A stretch of DNA of 64,000 nt from Flavobacteriales bacterium (GTDB lineage Bacteria > Bacteroidota > Bacteroidia > Flavobacteriales_F > PHOS-HE28): the NCBI GenBank assembly GCA_016719225.1, contig JADKAN010000001.1, positions 806,001 through 870,000 on the forward strand, written 5' to 3'. The stretch's first letter is position 1. Every line of letters starts with the position of its first letter. This document shows positions 19,904 to 28,627 of the stretch, in pieces. The position numbers and the translations under genes were made by a program. A model generated the notes under the pieces. It was given only the letters and a program-made list of their open reading frames with translations. It was not told where the DNA came from and made no database searches.

Positions 19904-20728
19904 ATGCAGGAAAAAGCCTCGCACGCTTCCCCCGCGCGTGCCCGTGTGTTCCACATCATCTTCGGGACCGACACCCCGGCCGGAAAGCGTTTCGATGTGA
20001 TCCTTCTTTTGGCGATCGTGGTGAGCGTGCTGCTGGTGATGCTGGAAAGCGTGCCGGAGATCCGAGCACGCTATTACCACATCCTCCACGTCTCGGAACT
20101 CTTCTTCACCTTCCTCTTCACACTGGAATATGTGGCGCGGATCTGGAGCATACGCCATCCGAAACGGTACATCTTCAGCTTCTTCGGGCTCGTGGACCTG
20201 CTCGCCATCCTGCCCACCTATATTGGCTTGGTCTTCGTTGGTGCTCACTCGCTCATGGTGATCCGCGCCCTGCGCCTGCTCCGGATCTTCCGGGTGCTGA
20301 AACTGGCACGCTTCGTCTCCGAAGCGAATGTGATGGTGAAGGCTTTCCAAGCAAGCCGCCGCAAGATCACTGTTTTCATTCTCACCATTCTCACCATCAC
20401 AGTCATCTTCGGGACCATTATGTACATGGTGGAATCCCCGGAATCCGGCTTCACCAGCATTCCGCGTAGCATCTACTGGGCCGTTGTCACACTCACTACG
20501 GTAGGCTTCGGCGACATCACACCGCATACGGCCTTGGGCCAAACGATCGCTGCCATCGTGATGATCCTCGGTTACGGTGCCATCGCCGTCCCCACGGCCA
20601 TCATGAGCGCCGAGATGATGCGCACTGCCAGTGATACCGGCATGGAATGCCCGAACTGTCATGCCACCGACCACCTCATCGATGCGTTGTATTGCCGCAA
20701 GTGTGGTGATGAACTGCCGAAGGCCTGA
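19904..20728 (+). CDS. Voltage-gated-type potassium channel with C-terminal zinc ribbon
   Basis: A 274-residue six-helix channel. The selectivity filter is TTVGFGDITP; the S4 helix has arginines every third residue (MVIRALRLLRIFRVLKLARF); S1-S3 match the Ion_trans fold (VLLVMLESV, FTFLFTLEYVARI). After S6 (IAAIVMILGYGAIAVPTAI) the tail carries two CxxC pairs, CPNCHATDH and CRKCGDEL, forming a probable zinc ribbon. It lies 58 bases after the antiporter on the same strand; co-regulated ion homeostasis is plausible. Confidence 0.92.
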   Translation: MQEKASHASPARARVFHIIFGTDTPAGKRFDVILLLAIVVSVLLVMLESVPEIRARYYHILHVSELFFTFLFTLEYVARIWSIRHPKRYIFSFFGLVDLLAILPTYIGLVFVGAHSLMVIRALRLLRIFRVLKLARFVSEANVMVKAFQASRRKITVFILTILTITVIFGTIMYMVESPESGFTSIPRSIYWAVVTLTTVGFGDITPHTALGQTIAAIVMILGYGAIAVPTAIMSAEMMRTASDTGMECPNCHATDHLIDALYCRKCGDELPKA

Positions 20729-20910
20729 ATGGTTCAGGGATGTGGGCCATCGTGCAGCACGAATTCAACAGCCTATCCCCTCACCTACTGGATCCTGCGG
20801 AACCTGTCCGCCAAGGCAGGTGCTCGTCAGCTTTGGAGCGATCCGACGACACCTCTTTTAGAGTACATCTTCAACTGCCGACCCATCCGTGCACTACCAA
20901 ACGATCCTTG

Positions 20911-21564
20911 ATGAAGAACCCAGCCATACTCCTCGTCCCCTTAGCGATCCTTGCCGGCAGCAGCGTCAATGGGTACAGCGGCCATGAAGAACATGCATTT
21001 GCTTCCGCAGGAGTGGAGCAGGCCGATCCGAAAGGCCTGAGCATCGCGCATTTCGCGGAAGGTTGTTTCTGGTGCTCGGAAGAGGTGTTCGGCGGTGTGA
21101 AGGGAGTCAGTGAGGTGGTCTCTGGCTATTCCGGAGGAACGGAAGCCAACCCCACCTATGAGGAGGTGAGCAACGGAAGCACTGGCCACGCCGAATCCGT
21201 GGAGGTGTATTATGATCCGAAAGTGATCAACTATGCAACGCTGGTAAAGATCTTTTTCGCCAGCCAGGATCCTACCACCGAAAGCCGTCAAGGACCGGAT
21301 GCAGGCAGCCAATACCGCTCCATCGCTTTCTATGATTCGCCGGAACAAAAGGCCATCATCGATGCCGAGATCAAGGCGATCAATGCGTCGGGAGAGTATC
21401 CTTCGCCGGTCGTGACGCAAGTGGTCCCCTTCGTGAAATTCTGGCGTGCTGAGGAATACCACCAGGATTTCGTGAAGCGGAATCCGAACAACCCGTATGT
21501 GCTCGGCGTGTCCAAACCACGTTTCGAGAACTTCAAGGAGAAGATGCCCGAGGTGGTGAAGTGA
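20911..21564 (+). CDS. msrA: Peptide methionine sulfoxide reductase MsrA, exported
   Basis: A 217-residue protein. The ATG at 20911 opens a signal peptide (MKNPAILLVPLAILAGSSVNG), so the enzyme acts outside the cytoplasm. The MsrA core starts at about residue 48 with the catalytic motif AEGCFWCSEEVF (nucleophilic Cys in GCFW), then VSGYSGG, STGHAESVEVYYDP, DPTTESRQGPDAGSQYRS and the C-terminal FWRAEEYHQDF. It reduces methionine-S-sulfoxide in proteins. No msrB is adjacent or fused. Confidence 0.94.
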   Translation: MKNPAILLVPLAILAGSSVNGYSGHEEHAFASAGVEQADPKGLSIAHFAEGCFWCSEEVFGGVKGVSEVVSGYSGGTEANPTYEEVSNGSTGHAESVEVYYDPKVINYATLVKIFFASQDPTTESRQGPDAGSQYRSIAFYDSPEQKAIIDAEIKAINASGEYPSPVVTQVVPFVKFWRAEEYHQDFVKRNPNNPYVLGVSKPRFENFKEKMPEVVK

Positions 21565-21672
21565 GCCATAGACCTATCGGTCAGCGGTCGCAGTCCCTTC
21601 CGTAGCATGGTGAAGATCGACCAAGGCCATACCGAAGTGCATTGGAACGTCTATTATCTTGTTCGCCGCACC

Positions 21673-22083
21673 ATGGCAAAAGCAGAACTCAAGACCAAGA
21701 AGACCGAAGCCAGCGTGGAGGACTTCATCGCTGCGCTCGCTGACGAGCAAGTGCGAAATGATTGCACGGCTATCGTTGAACTGATGAGCGCCGCGACCAA
21801 GGCTCCGCCCAAGATGTGGGGATCCGCGATCGTGGGATTCGGGAAAACCACACTGAAGTATCCGAGTGGCCGTGAACTGGAATGGATGCGCTGCGGCTTC
21901 AGTCCGCGCAAGGCGAACATCACCCTCTACCTGCCGGGCAGCTTGGACGCGCTGGCCCCACAACTCGCTAAGCTGGGCAAGCATACCACCGGCAAGGACT
22001 GCATTTACATCAAGCGGCTTAGCGATGTGGATAGGAAGGCCCTGAAAGCACTGGTGGCCGAAAGTTTGAAGGATCTGGACTGA
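21673..22083 (+). CDS. DUF1801 domain protein
   Basis: A 136-residue soluble protein from MAKAELKTKK. The fold markers MWGSAIVGFGKTTLKYPSGR, WMRCGFSPRKANITLYL and a C-terminal IYIKRLSDVDRKALKALV match DUF1801 proteins (YdhG-like, related to iron chaperone/frataxin-like folds). Function is unknown. A different DUF1801 subfamily member lies at 39623-40009. The upstream in-frame extension to 21607 lacks family similarity and was not used. Confidence 0.85.
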   Translation: MAKAELKTKKTEASVEDFIAALADEQVRNDCTAIVELMSAATKAPPKMWGSAIVGFGKTTLKYPSGRELEWMRCGFSPRKANITLYLPGSLDALAPQLAKLGKHTTGKDCIYIKRLSDVDRKALKALVAESLKDLD

Positions 22084-22184
22084 GTGTCGACATTGAGGTC
22101 TACGCACGCTACCGAAGCTGAAGGGCAGTTGGTTTTCAAAAGGAGTGTCAGCGATCCTTGCCCCCCGCTTGGCTCTATCGTCTA

Positions 22185-22244
22185 GGAACGCCCCAGCACG
22201 CGCTCGCGTTCTTCGCGATTGCATGGTATCACGTTGCCTCTGGC
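22185..22244. repeat. Dispersed repeat, copy 1 (CACGCGCTCGCGTT core)
   Basis: This 60-base segment shares CACGCGCTCGCGTTYTTCGCG and CCTCTGGC with 23789-23848 in the same orientation. The two copies bracket the T9SS beta-helix gene. The core can form a small hairpin (CGCG...CGCG). Confidence 0.55.
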
Positions 22245-22344
22245 ATCGATCCAGAACCACTGCATCGCCTGCAGATATTTTTCTCCGATTAAATGGGCGA
22301 TCCCCGTTCCTCGTTCGGGACAGACCGCGCCCACCAGTTTATCC

Positions 22345-22352
22345 TACGTTTG
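22345..22352 (+). promoter_or_regulatory. TACGTTTG -7 promoter element
   Basis: A perfect TAnnTTTG Bacteroidota -7 motif ending 5 bases before the ATG of the beta-helix gene; it would place transcription start at or very near the start codon. Confidence 0.5.
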
Positions 22353-22357
22353 ATCCC

Positions 22358-23767
22358 ATGGACACTCTACGTTCCTTTCTCTGCGCCGCGTTCGTGGCCC
22401 CAACACTACTTCATGCGACCCAATGGCAAGTGGGTCCAGGTGAGACCTACACCGCCCCGAGTCAAGTTGCTTCCTTGGTGGGCAATGGGGACACGGTGAA
22501 CATCGCGGCGGGAACCTACCCTTCCGACGTGACAAATTGGACAGCGAACAACCTCCTACTTCGCGGCGTGGGTGGCATGGCTTACATGGAAAGCAATGGG
22601 AACGCGTGGGGAGGAAAAGCCATTTGGGTGATCCAAGGGGACAGCACAACGGTGGAATGGATCGAGTTCAGCGAATGTGCGGTGCCCGACCATAACGGTG
22701 CCGGGATCCGCCAGGAAGGACGCAACCTTACCGTGCGCCATTGCTACTTCCATGACAACGATGACGGGATCCTGACCGATGATGTTCACCCAAGCACCAT
22801 CCGGATCGAACACACGGAATTCGACCACAACGGATCTGGCGACACATACTCGCACAATCTGTACATCAACCATGTGGATTCGCTGATCTTTCGCTATAAC
22901 TACTGCCATAATGCATATCGGGGACACGAGTTGAAGAGCCGGGCCAATGTCAACCTGATCGAGTACAATCGTTTCAGCAATGAGACCACCGGTCAAGGCA
23001 TTTACAACGTCGACCTGTCCAACGGTGGGCAAGCATATCTGATCGGCAATGTGCTTCAACAAGGGCCCATGGCTGTGAACGGCAACATGGTGGGCTTTGG
23101 TCTGGACGGCTTGAGCAATCCCGGTCCACACGAATTTTATGCGATCAATAACACCCTCGTGAACGAAAAGACCACGGGCGCATTCTTCAATGTGCCCGAA
23201 ACCGTTCTCTTCAAGGTCTATTCGAATATCCTTGCAGGCAACGGCAACTTCATGGTCTACAACTTTCCCACGGCCACGGATACCGCAGGGAATTTGCGTG
23301 CCACGGACATTTCCAGCGTCTCGTTCGCCGCTCCGGACCAGTACGATCATGAACTGGTGCCGGGTTCACCCGCACAACTGATCGGCGTTCCCGCAGGTCT
23401 TGCAACCAGCGGCTATCCTTTGGTTGCGCTGGATGAGTACGTGCATCCAACGGATTTCCGCGTGCGTTGCCAACAGGCTACGTTGGACGCTGGCGCCTAC
23501 CAGCTCTGCACCACCGGGATCGAGGTGCCGACGATCGATGCATATCGCCTTTGGCCGAACCCGACCACAGGAGTGGTCCACTTCGCTGGCCACCGGAACA
23601 CGTCCATCCAAGTGATCGATGCGATGGGTCGCACGGTGCTCACGGCAAACACGAAGGCCAATGACACCACGGATCTTTCACTCACGGACCTACCTAGAGG
23701 ACCGTACACCATCGTACTCAATGGTGCCACGCAGCCAACCGTATTCCGGCTTGTCCTGATCCCGTGA
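22358..23767 (+). CDS. Secreted right-handed beta-helix protein with T9SS sorting domain
   Basis: A 469-residue protein from an ATG that opens a signal peptide (MDTLRSFLCAAFVAPTLLHA). Residues about 25-330 show the repeating N-G-I/V patterns of a parallel beta-helix (for example NLTVRHCYFHDNDDGI, then IRIEHTEFDHNG and LIFRYNYCHNAYRGHELKSR), as in polysaccharide lyases and epimerases. The last 75 residues form a type A T9SS sorting domain (YRLWPNPTTGVVHF, IQVIDAMGRTVL, LPRGPYTIVL). Export to the cell surface is therefore expected; the catalytic activity, if any, is not identifiable. Confidence 0.88.
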   Translation: MDTLRSFLCAAFVAPTLLHATQWQVGPGETYTAPSQVASLVGNGDTVNIAAGTYPSDVTNWTANNLLLRGVGGMAYMESNGNAWGGKAIWVIQGDSTTVEWIEFSECAVPDHNGAGIRQEGRNLTVRHCYFHDNDDGILTDDVHPSTIRIEHTEFDHNGSGDTYSHNLYINHVDSLIFRYNYCHNAYRGHELKSRANVNLIEYNRFSNETTGQGIYNVDLSNGGQAYLIGNVLQQGPMAVNGNMVGFGLDGLSNPGPHEFYAINNTLVNEKTTGAFFNVPETVLFKVYSNILAGNGNFMVYNFPTATDTAGNLRATDISSVSFAAPDQYDHELVPGSPAQLIGVPAGLATSGYPLVALDEYVHPTDFRVRCQQATLDAGAYQLCTTGIEVPTIDAYRLWPNPTTGVVHFAGHRNTSIQVIDAMGRTVLTANTKANDTTDLSLTDLPRGPYTIVLNGATQPTVFRLVLIP

Positions 23768-23788
23768 TCACGGCCGAAGAACCTGTTA

Positions 23789-23848
23789 GGATCCCCGGGC
23801 ACGCGCTCGCGTTTTTCGCGAGTGCGTAGCGTTCGCTCCGCCTCTGGC
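23789..23848. repeat. Dispersed repeat, copy 2 (CACGCGCTCGCGTT core)
   Basis: The second copy of the 60-base repeat, directly after the beta-helix gene. It is adjacent to, but distinct from, the structured element that follows. Confidence 0.55.
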
Positions 23849-23870
23849 GGTTTCCGAAACTTTATAACGA

Positions 23871-23974
23871 GAGGCCGCGTGAGGGATAGCAGCGGAAAGC
23901 CCACAGGCCGGTGATCCGGCCGAGGACTTGTAGCGAATAGCCCGACCCGGCTGCATTTGAGCCGGGGCACGCCC
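23871..23974 (+). ncRNA. Structured RNA-like element, resembles Flavo-1 motif
   Basis: About 104 bases with phased hairpins: GGCCGGTGATCCGGCC at about 23906-23921 and CCGGCTGCATTTGAGCCGG at 23947-23965, joined by conserved-looking text (CGTGAGGGATAGCAGCGGAA, then GTAGCGAATAGCCCGACCC, then GGGCACGCCC, which can pair back towards GGCCGCGTG at the 5' end). From memory, this GUGAGGGAU...AGCGGAAAGCCC...AGCGxAUAGCCCGACCC pattern recurs between genes in Flavobacteriia and resembles the Flavo-1 RNA motif. The name rests on recall, not on a covariance search. It ends 89 bases before the paaZ start. Confidence 0.5.
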
Positions 23975-24049
23975 ATATGAAGACAGGCCCTGATCCTTCA
24001 ACACAAGCAGCCCGTCCATCCCCGTCCATTAGCAACCTGCACCCACGGT

Positions 24050-24057
24050 TAACTTCG
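24050..24057 (+). promoter_or_regulatory. TAACTTCG -7 promoter element of paaZ
   Basis: A TAnnTTYG element 6 bases upstream of the paaZ ATG. If used, the paaZ mRNA is almost leaderless and the structured element at 23871-23974 lies upstream of the transcript, not in its 5' leader. Confidence 0.45.
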
Positions 24058-24063
24058 CCACCA

Positions 24064-26130
24064 ATGCAACTACACAACTACATCGCCGGCCAATGGGTAG
24101 CCGGTTCCGGCAAGCAAGCCGAACTCACCGATGCCTCCACCGGCGAACTGATCGCCACCACCAGCAGCGGCGGGCTGGATTTCGGCGCCATGCTGAAATA
24201 CGGACGCGAAGTAGGCGGCCCTCCCCTGCGCAAAATGACTTTTCCGGAACGCGGCAGAATGCTGAAGGCACTCGCCATGTACCTGATGGACCGCAAAGAG
24301 GAGTTCTACCAGGTGAGTTACAAGACCGGCGCCACCAAGGCGGATAGCTGGGTGGACATCGAGGGCGGTATCGGCAACGTCTTCGCCAACGCCAGCCTGC
24401 GGAAACAGCTCGGCAATATGCCCTTCTATGTGGACGGTCCGCCGGTGCTGACCAGCCGCGGCGGCACTTTTATGGGCCACCACATCATGGTGCCGAAGGA
24501 AGGCGTGGCGGTACACATCAACGCGTTCAACTTCCCCATCTGGGGCATGCTGGAGAAGTGCGCCGTGAACTGGATGGCCGGGATGCCCGCCGTGGTGAAG
24601 CCCGCCACCGTTACCAGCTACCTCACCGAGTCCATGGTGAAGGCCATCATCGAAAGCAATATCCTTCCGGAAGGTGCTTTGCAACTGATCGTCGGTAGTG
24701 CTGGTGATCTGCTGGATCATGTGGACAGCCAGGACGTGGTGACCTTCACCGGCAGCGCCACCACGGGGCGCATGCTGAAGGTGCATCCGCGCATCATCGC
24801 GGAGAGCGTGCCTTTCAACATGGAAGCCGATAGCCTCAATAGCATCGTGCTGGCTCCGGATGCCGTACCGGGCACGCCGGAGTTCGAACTCTTCGTGAAG
24901 GAAGTGGGCCGCGAGATGACGCTGAAGTGCGGCCAGCGCTGCACCGGCGTGCGTCGCATCCTCGTTCCGGAGAACCTCGTGGAGGACACGCAGATCGCCA
25001 TCGGGAAACGCCTTGGCGGCACCGTGATCGGCGACCCACGTTCGGAAGGCGTGCGCATGGGCGCACTGGCCGGACCCACGCAACGCAAGGAAGTGCGCGA
25101 GCAGCTGGCCAAGTTGATGAAGGGCAGCGAGCTGGTCTACGGCGATCCGCAGCAAGTGAGCGTCACCGGCGCGGATGCGGAGAAGGGTTCCTTCATGAGT
25201 CCCATCCTGCTGCTGAACAAGGACCCGTGGAAGAACCGTGTGAGCCACGAGGTGGAAGCCTTCGGGCCCGTGAGCACGCTGATGCCATACAAGGACCTCG
25301 ACGATGCCATCGCCATCAGCAAGCTGGGCAAGGGTTCCCTGGTGGCCACCATCGCCACTTACGACAACAAGCACGCGCAGCAGTTCGTCTGGGGCGCTGC
25401 CAACCACCACGGCCGCATGCTGGTGCTGGACCGCGACATGGCCAAGGAGAACACCGGCCACGGCAGTCCACTGGCCACGCTGGTACACGGTGGTCCGGGT
25501 CGCGCCGGTGGCGGCGAAGAGATGGGTGGCAAGCGCGGCGTATTGCACTACCTACAGCGCACCGCCATCCAAGGCACGCCCACGGTGATCACGGCGCTCA
25601 CCCAGCAATACCAGCAAGGTGCGAAGCAGAACATAACCGCCAAGCACAGCTTCCGCATGCACTTCGAGGAGCTGAACGTAGGCGATACGGTGATCACCGA
25701 CAAGCACACGGTGACGCTGGACGACATCGACCGCTTCGCGGACCTCAGCGGCGACAAGTTCTACGCCCACATGGACGAGAACGCGCTGGACGGCACCATC
25801 TTCACCGGCCGCGTAGCGCACGGCTACTTCATCCTAAGCCGCGCCGCCGGCCTCTTCGTGGACCCGCCCAAAGGCCCCGTGCTGCTGAACTACGGCATCG
25901 AGGAAGCCCGCTTCACGAAGCCTGTTTATCCCGGCGCCACCATCCAAGTGAAGTTCACCGTGAAGGAGAAGGTGGACCAGGAGAAGAAACCCAAGACCGC
26001 CGACTCACCGAAGGGTGCGGATATCGCTACGGGCATTGTCAAGTTCCTCGTTGACGTTATTGATGAGACCGGCGATACCGTTGCCATTGCAACGATCTTG
26101 ACGATGGTGAGGAAACTCGATCAGAATTGA
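24064..26130 (+). CDS. paaZ: PaaZ, bifunctional oxepin-CoA hydrolase / semialdehyde dehydrogenase
   Basis: A 688-residue fusion. Residues 1-530 are an aldehyde dehydrogenase: HINAFNFPIWGMLEKC, VVTFTGSATTGRML and a catalytic Cys in KCGQRCTGVRR. Residues about 545-688 are a MaoC-type (R)-hydratase: DIDRFADLSGDKFYAHMDE and a FTGRVAHGYF motif. In phenylacetate degradation PaaZ opens oxepin-CoA and oxidises the resulting aldehyde. The other paa genes are not in this window. An upstream in-frame extension to 23977 overlaps the structured element region and was rejected. Confidence 0.95.
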   Translation: MQLHNYIAGQWVAGSGKQAELTDASTGELIATTSSGGLDFGAMLKYGREVGGPPLRKMTFPERGRMLKALAMYLMDRKEEFYQVSYKTGATKADSWVDIEGGIGNVFANASLRKQLGNMPFYVDGPPVLTSRGGTFMGHHIMVPKEGVAVHINAFNFPIWGMLEKCAVNWMAGMPAVVKPATVTSYLTESMVKAIIESNILPEGALQLIVGSAGDLLDHVDSQDVVTFTGSATTGRMLKVHPRIIAESVPFNMEADSLNSIVLAPDAVPGTPEFELFVKEVGREMTLKCGQRCTGVRRILVPENLVEDTQIAIGKRLGGTVIGDPRSEGVRMGALAGPTQRKEVREQLAKLMKGSELVYGDPQQVSVTGADAEKGSFMSPILLLNKDPWKNRVSHEVEAFGPVSTLMPYKDLDDAIAISKLGKGSLVATIATYDNKHAQQFVWGAANHHGRMLVLDRDMAKENTGHGSPLATLVHGGPGRAGGGEEMGGKRGVLHYLQRTAIQGTPTVITALTQQYQQGAKQNITAKHSFRMHFEELNVGDTVITDKHTVTLDDIDRFADLSGDKFYAHMDENALDGTIFTGRVAHGYFILSRAAGLFVDPPKGPVLLNYGIEEARFTKPVYPGATIQVKFTVKEKVDQEKKPKTADSPKGADIATGIVKFLVDVIDETGDTVAIATILTMVRKLDQN

Positions 26131-26152
26131 TGAAACTCATAACCCAAAAACC

Positions 26153-26461
26153 ATGGAACGACTTTTCCAACTATTCACTTTGAAGTACCAGAAGCATGCG
26201 ATATCCGAGAGCATTGCCAATGGGATTATTGCATACATTTTAGGAATTGAGACCGGTGGTACGGCCTATGGGGAATGGACTATAGAGATCAGAGAGACGG
26301 ACGCAAATTCCGGAGAACCAGAATTCAGAGCTTGGAAATGCTCGTCAAATGAAGAAGCTGTGGACGCGAAGGACTTTTTCGTGCTGACGAAGTTTACAAA
26401 GGACGGAGGCGCAATGCATTCAGCCAAAGCCGCATTCATCTGCGCTCATAAGGGAGAATAA
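26153..26461 (+). CDS. Hypothetical protein
   Basis: A 102-residue soluble protein, 22 bases after paaZ. No recognised domain. It has aromatic and acidic segments (TAYGEWTIEIRETD) and ends in CAHKGE. The base composition is visibly more AT-rich than paaZ and resembles the following ATPase/nuclease genes, so it may belong to the acquired segment and not to the paa context. Confidence 0.55.
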   Translation: MERLFQLFTLKYQKHAISESIANGIIAYILGIETGGTAYGEWTIEIRETDANSGEPEFRAWKCSSNEEAVDAKDFFVLTKFTKDGGAMHSAKAAFICAHKGE

Positions 26462-26660
26462 CCCCCCTTAGATTCAGCAATGCATTGAGGGCGGGTCCGC
26501 CTCATATACAGGCGAATTGCGCGCTCCGCTTTAGCTGGCTTACCAGGGCCAGCATCCATGGCGCTGATGGGTCCTCCTACGTCGGCCTCCTCGCTGCTCG
26601 TGGTTGCACGGCCCTACGGGCACCGGGCTGCCGCTGCGCCCGCTCACGCAAGCGACGGTA

Positions 26661-28544
26661 CTACTTCTGAGTTCGAACCGGTTTTGGCGGTCCAGGGAAA
26701 CCAACTGTGACCGTATCAAAGTACTTATCGATATCCTCCTTGAACCCAATGATCTGGCTAACCTCGCCATCAACTGCATCTGGCAATGGGAAATTGCCCT
26801 TCAGAAAGAACCCGAGAATGTCAATCTCGTCAAAGAACAGCGCGTCCTTTCGAGTATTCAAAGCCATTCGGTGTTGGAGGTAGTCCCGAAGATCTCCTTC
26901 GCTTTCGATGATATCTGCAAATACCATTAGATCGTACAGTGATAGGAGCCAAGTTTCGCGATAGCTCTCGCTGAGTAGATGTGACTCCACGAGTTGCTCT
27001 ACGTTGATGGCAATCGAGGAAAAGTGTTCAAACGTTACGCAGATCTTATGGAACCGGATGGCCTTCGTCTTATCAAACGCCAGCGTATGACGAACGCCTT
27101 TCTCAACATACTCGAAGGTTGGGTTACTGCTGTCAATAATGAACTTTAAGGCACGATGACACTGAGAAGCTCCTTCGCCGATAGTTTCGGCAATCCGGTC
27201 TTTCAAGCCCATCACTGCCCCTCGTCGGTGCTTCTCGTTCAACTCGCCCGCCTTAACCTCAATGATGTATACGTCCCCATCCGAAACGCCAAGAACGTCG
27301 AGCTCTGGCCGTTTTGAGAATCCGTCCTCTTCAATCTCGTACTCCAACGAGCTGTAGAACGCCACTGAGGGTAGCATTTTCTGGAACTGAGATCTCACCT
27401 TAGCCTCAATGTAGTTGTCCTTAGATGACAAGTTCGAGTTACCTCTGAAACTCTGCTGATGGAAGGTGGCATCGGCTTCCTGTATCAAGTGCTCAGCGAT
27501 CTTGAATACATTCCGATAGCCCATGTTTGTCGAGAAGTGGTAGTACTTGCCATCCTCTTCAATCAATGGTCTCAGCTTTACTTCCGAAGAGTTCATCGGG
27601 AACCCCTTGAACTTTGCTGGTTCGAAGAAGTTTGAGTTACATCCAAAGCCAAGGGCAAGGCGCTTGTAGATCAACTTGTCTTTGTCCGTTTGAGGAATGA
27701 CCCAGAAAATGGTGGGGTAGCTCGCAATTCGATCCAAACTCTGCGCGACAAACTGATCGGGAGCCTCTTCATCATACAGATCGGGATTCACCTCGGTGAA
27801 CTGGCGAATGAAATGCGTGCCGACTCGATCCATCACGCGCCCAATCTCCTCCTTTCCAACCTTATCGCTCCACTTTCGGAACCGGTCATGGGCTTTAACA
27901 AAGCCGAAAGGATTTCCAACCTTGGAGTAGACAAGGTCATCCAGTCCAGCAATGGCATCGTATAGGTCGCCAGCTGTAAACCCATAGTACTGACTGACGA
28001 AGCCGTCAAAAGGCTGAAAGACCTCCATGAAGACCTCCTTCATATGACGTTGATAGCCTTCCCCACGAACGTTCATAGTACTCTGCACCATCATCGTCCT
28101 GATCCAATGGTCGCTTTCTCCACCGTCCTTTGGTGCGTCCGCAGTCAGCTCGTAAAAGCCGAAATTCGACTTCACTTTAGCCAGCTTCTCATAGATCGCT
28201 TCCAAGTCTCCCTTGGTTGGAAGAACTCCTTTGTTCGCGTTGGGACTCGCAGTGGCTATGCTGATAGCGTGCTCGAGTATAACCTCAATCGTGTCGTCCG
28301 GCTTTAGCGCATCATCACCGGCTGCGTCACCAACCATCTCAGTATAAATATTCGGTGTAGCCCTTAGCAAGCGGGCGCCAAGGCCGCCTAGCACATACTT
28401 CTTGTCGAACTTGTCAATCAGTGTAATGGCGTCATCAAGCTCTGATCTTAGTGAGTCAAGGAAGCGTTCTCGTTGTGTCCGAGCTTGTTCCATAACGTGT
28501 CGCAATTGCGCCTTATCTTCTTCAGACAGCGTGAATGTTTGCAT
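26661..28544 (-). CDS. PD-(D/E)XK-type nuclease candidate, defence-associated
   Basis: A 627-residue soluble protein. In the C-terminal half, ELDVLGVSDGDVYIIEVKAG gives Asp416, Glu429 and Lys431 in the D-x(12)-E-x-K spacing of PD-(D/E)XK nucleases, followed by a Gln in EGASQCHRALKF typical of restriction-like nuclease-related proteins. The N-terminal 380 residues match nothing I recognise. The partner just upstream is an ABC-type ATPase on the same strand. The segment is more AT-rich than flanking genes, suggesting acquisition. I infer a phage-defence effector or a DNA-processing partner; no named system is assigned. Confidence 0.6.
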   Translation of the reverse strand: MQTFTLSEEDKAQLRHVMEQARTQRERFLDSLRSELDDAITLIDKFDKKYVLGGLGARLLRATPNIYTEMVGDAAGDDALKPDDTIEVILEHAISIATASPNANKGVLPTKGDLEAIYEKLAKVKSNFGFYELTADAPKDGGESDHWIRTMMVQSTMNVRGEGYQRHMKEVFMEVFQPFDGFVSQYYGFTAGDLYDAIAGLDDLVYSKVGNPFGFVKAHDRFRKWSDKVGKEEIGRVMDRVGTHFIRQFTEVNPDLYDEEAPDQFVAQSLDRIASYPTIFWVIPQTDKDKLIYKRLALGFGCNSNFFEPAKFKGFPMNSSEVKLRPLIEEDGKYYHFSTNMGYRNVFKIAEHLIQEADATFHQQSFRGNSNLSSKDNYIEAKVRSQFQKMLPSVAFYSSLEYEIEEDGFSKRPELDVLGVSDGDVYIIEVKAGELNEKHRRGAVMGLKDRIAETIGEGASQCHRALKFIIDSSNPTFEYVEKGVRHTLAFDKTKAIRFHKICVTFEHFSSIAINVEQLVESHLLSESYRETWLLSLYDLMVFADIIESEGDLRDYLQHRMALNTRKDALFFDEIDILGFFLKGNFPLPDAVDGEVSQIIGFKEDIDKYFDTVTVGFPGPPKPVRTQK

Positions 28545-28627
28545 TTGTCAGAGTGATTCAGTTTGACAGGGCTCCAAGTTGAGTACATCTAGCATCTCCT
28601 TGATGGCTAGGGCGTCCTCTCCTTGTT

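Noticed and set aside
24070..25548. 492-codon open frame on the minus strand
   Set aside because: It is antisense to the well-supported paaZ gene; its His/Ala/Gln-rich composition is typical of a GC-rich shadow frame.
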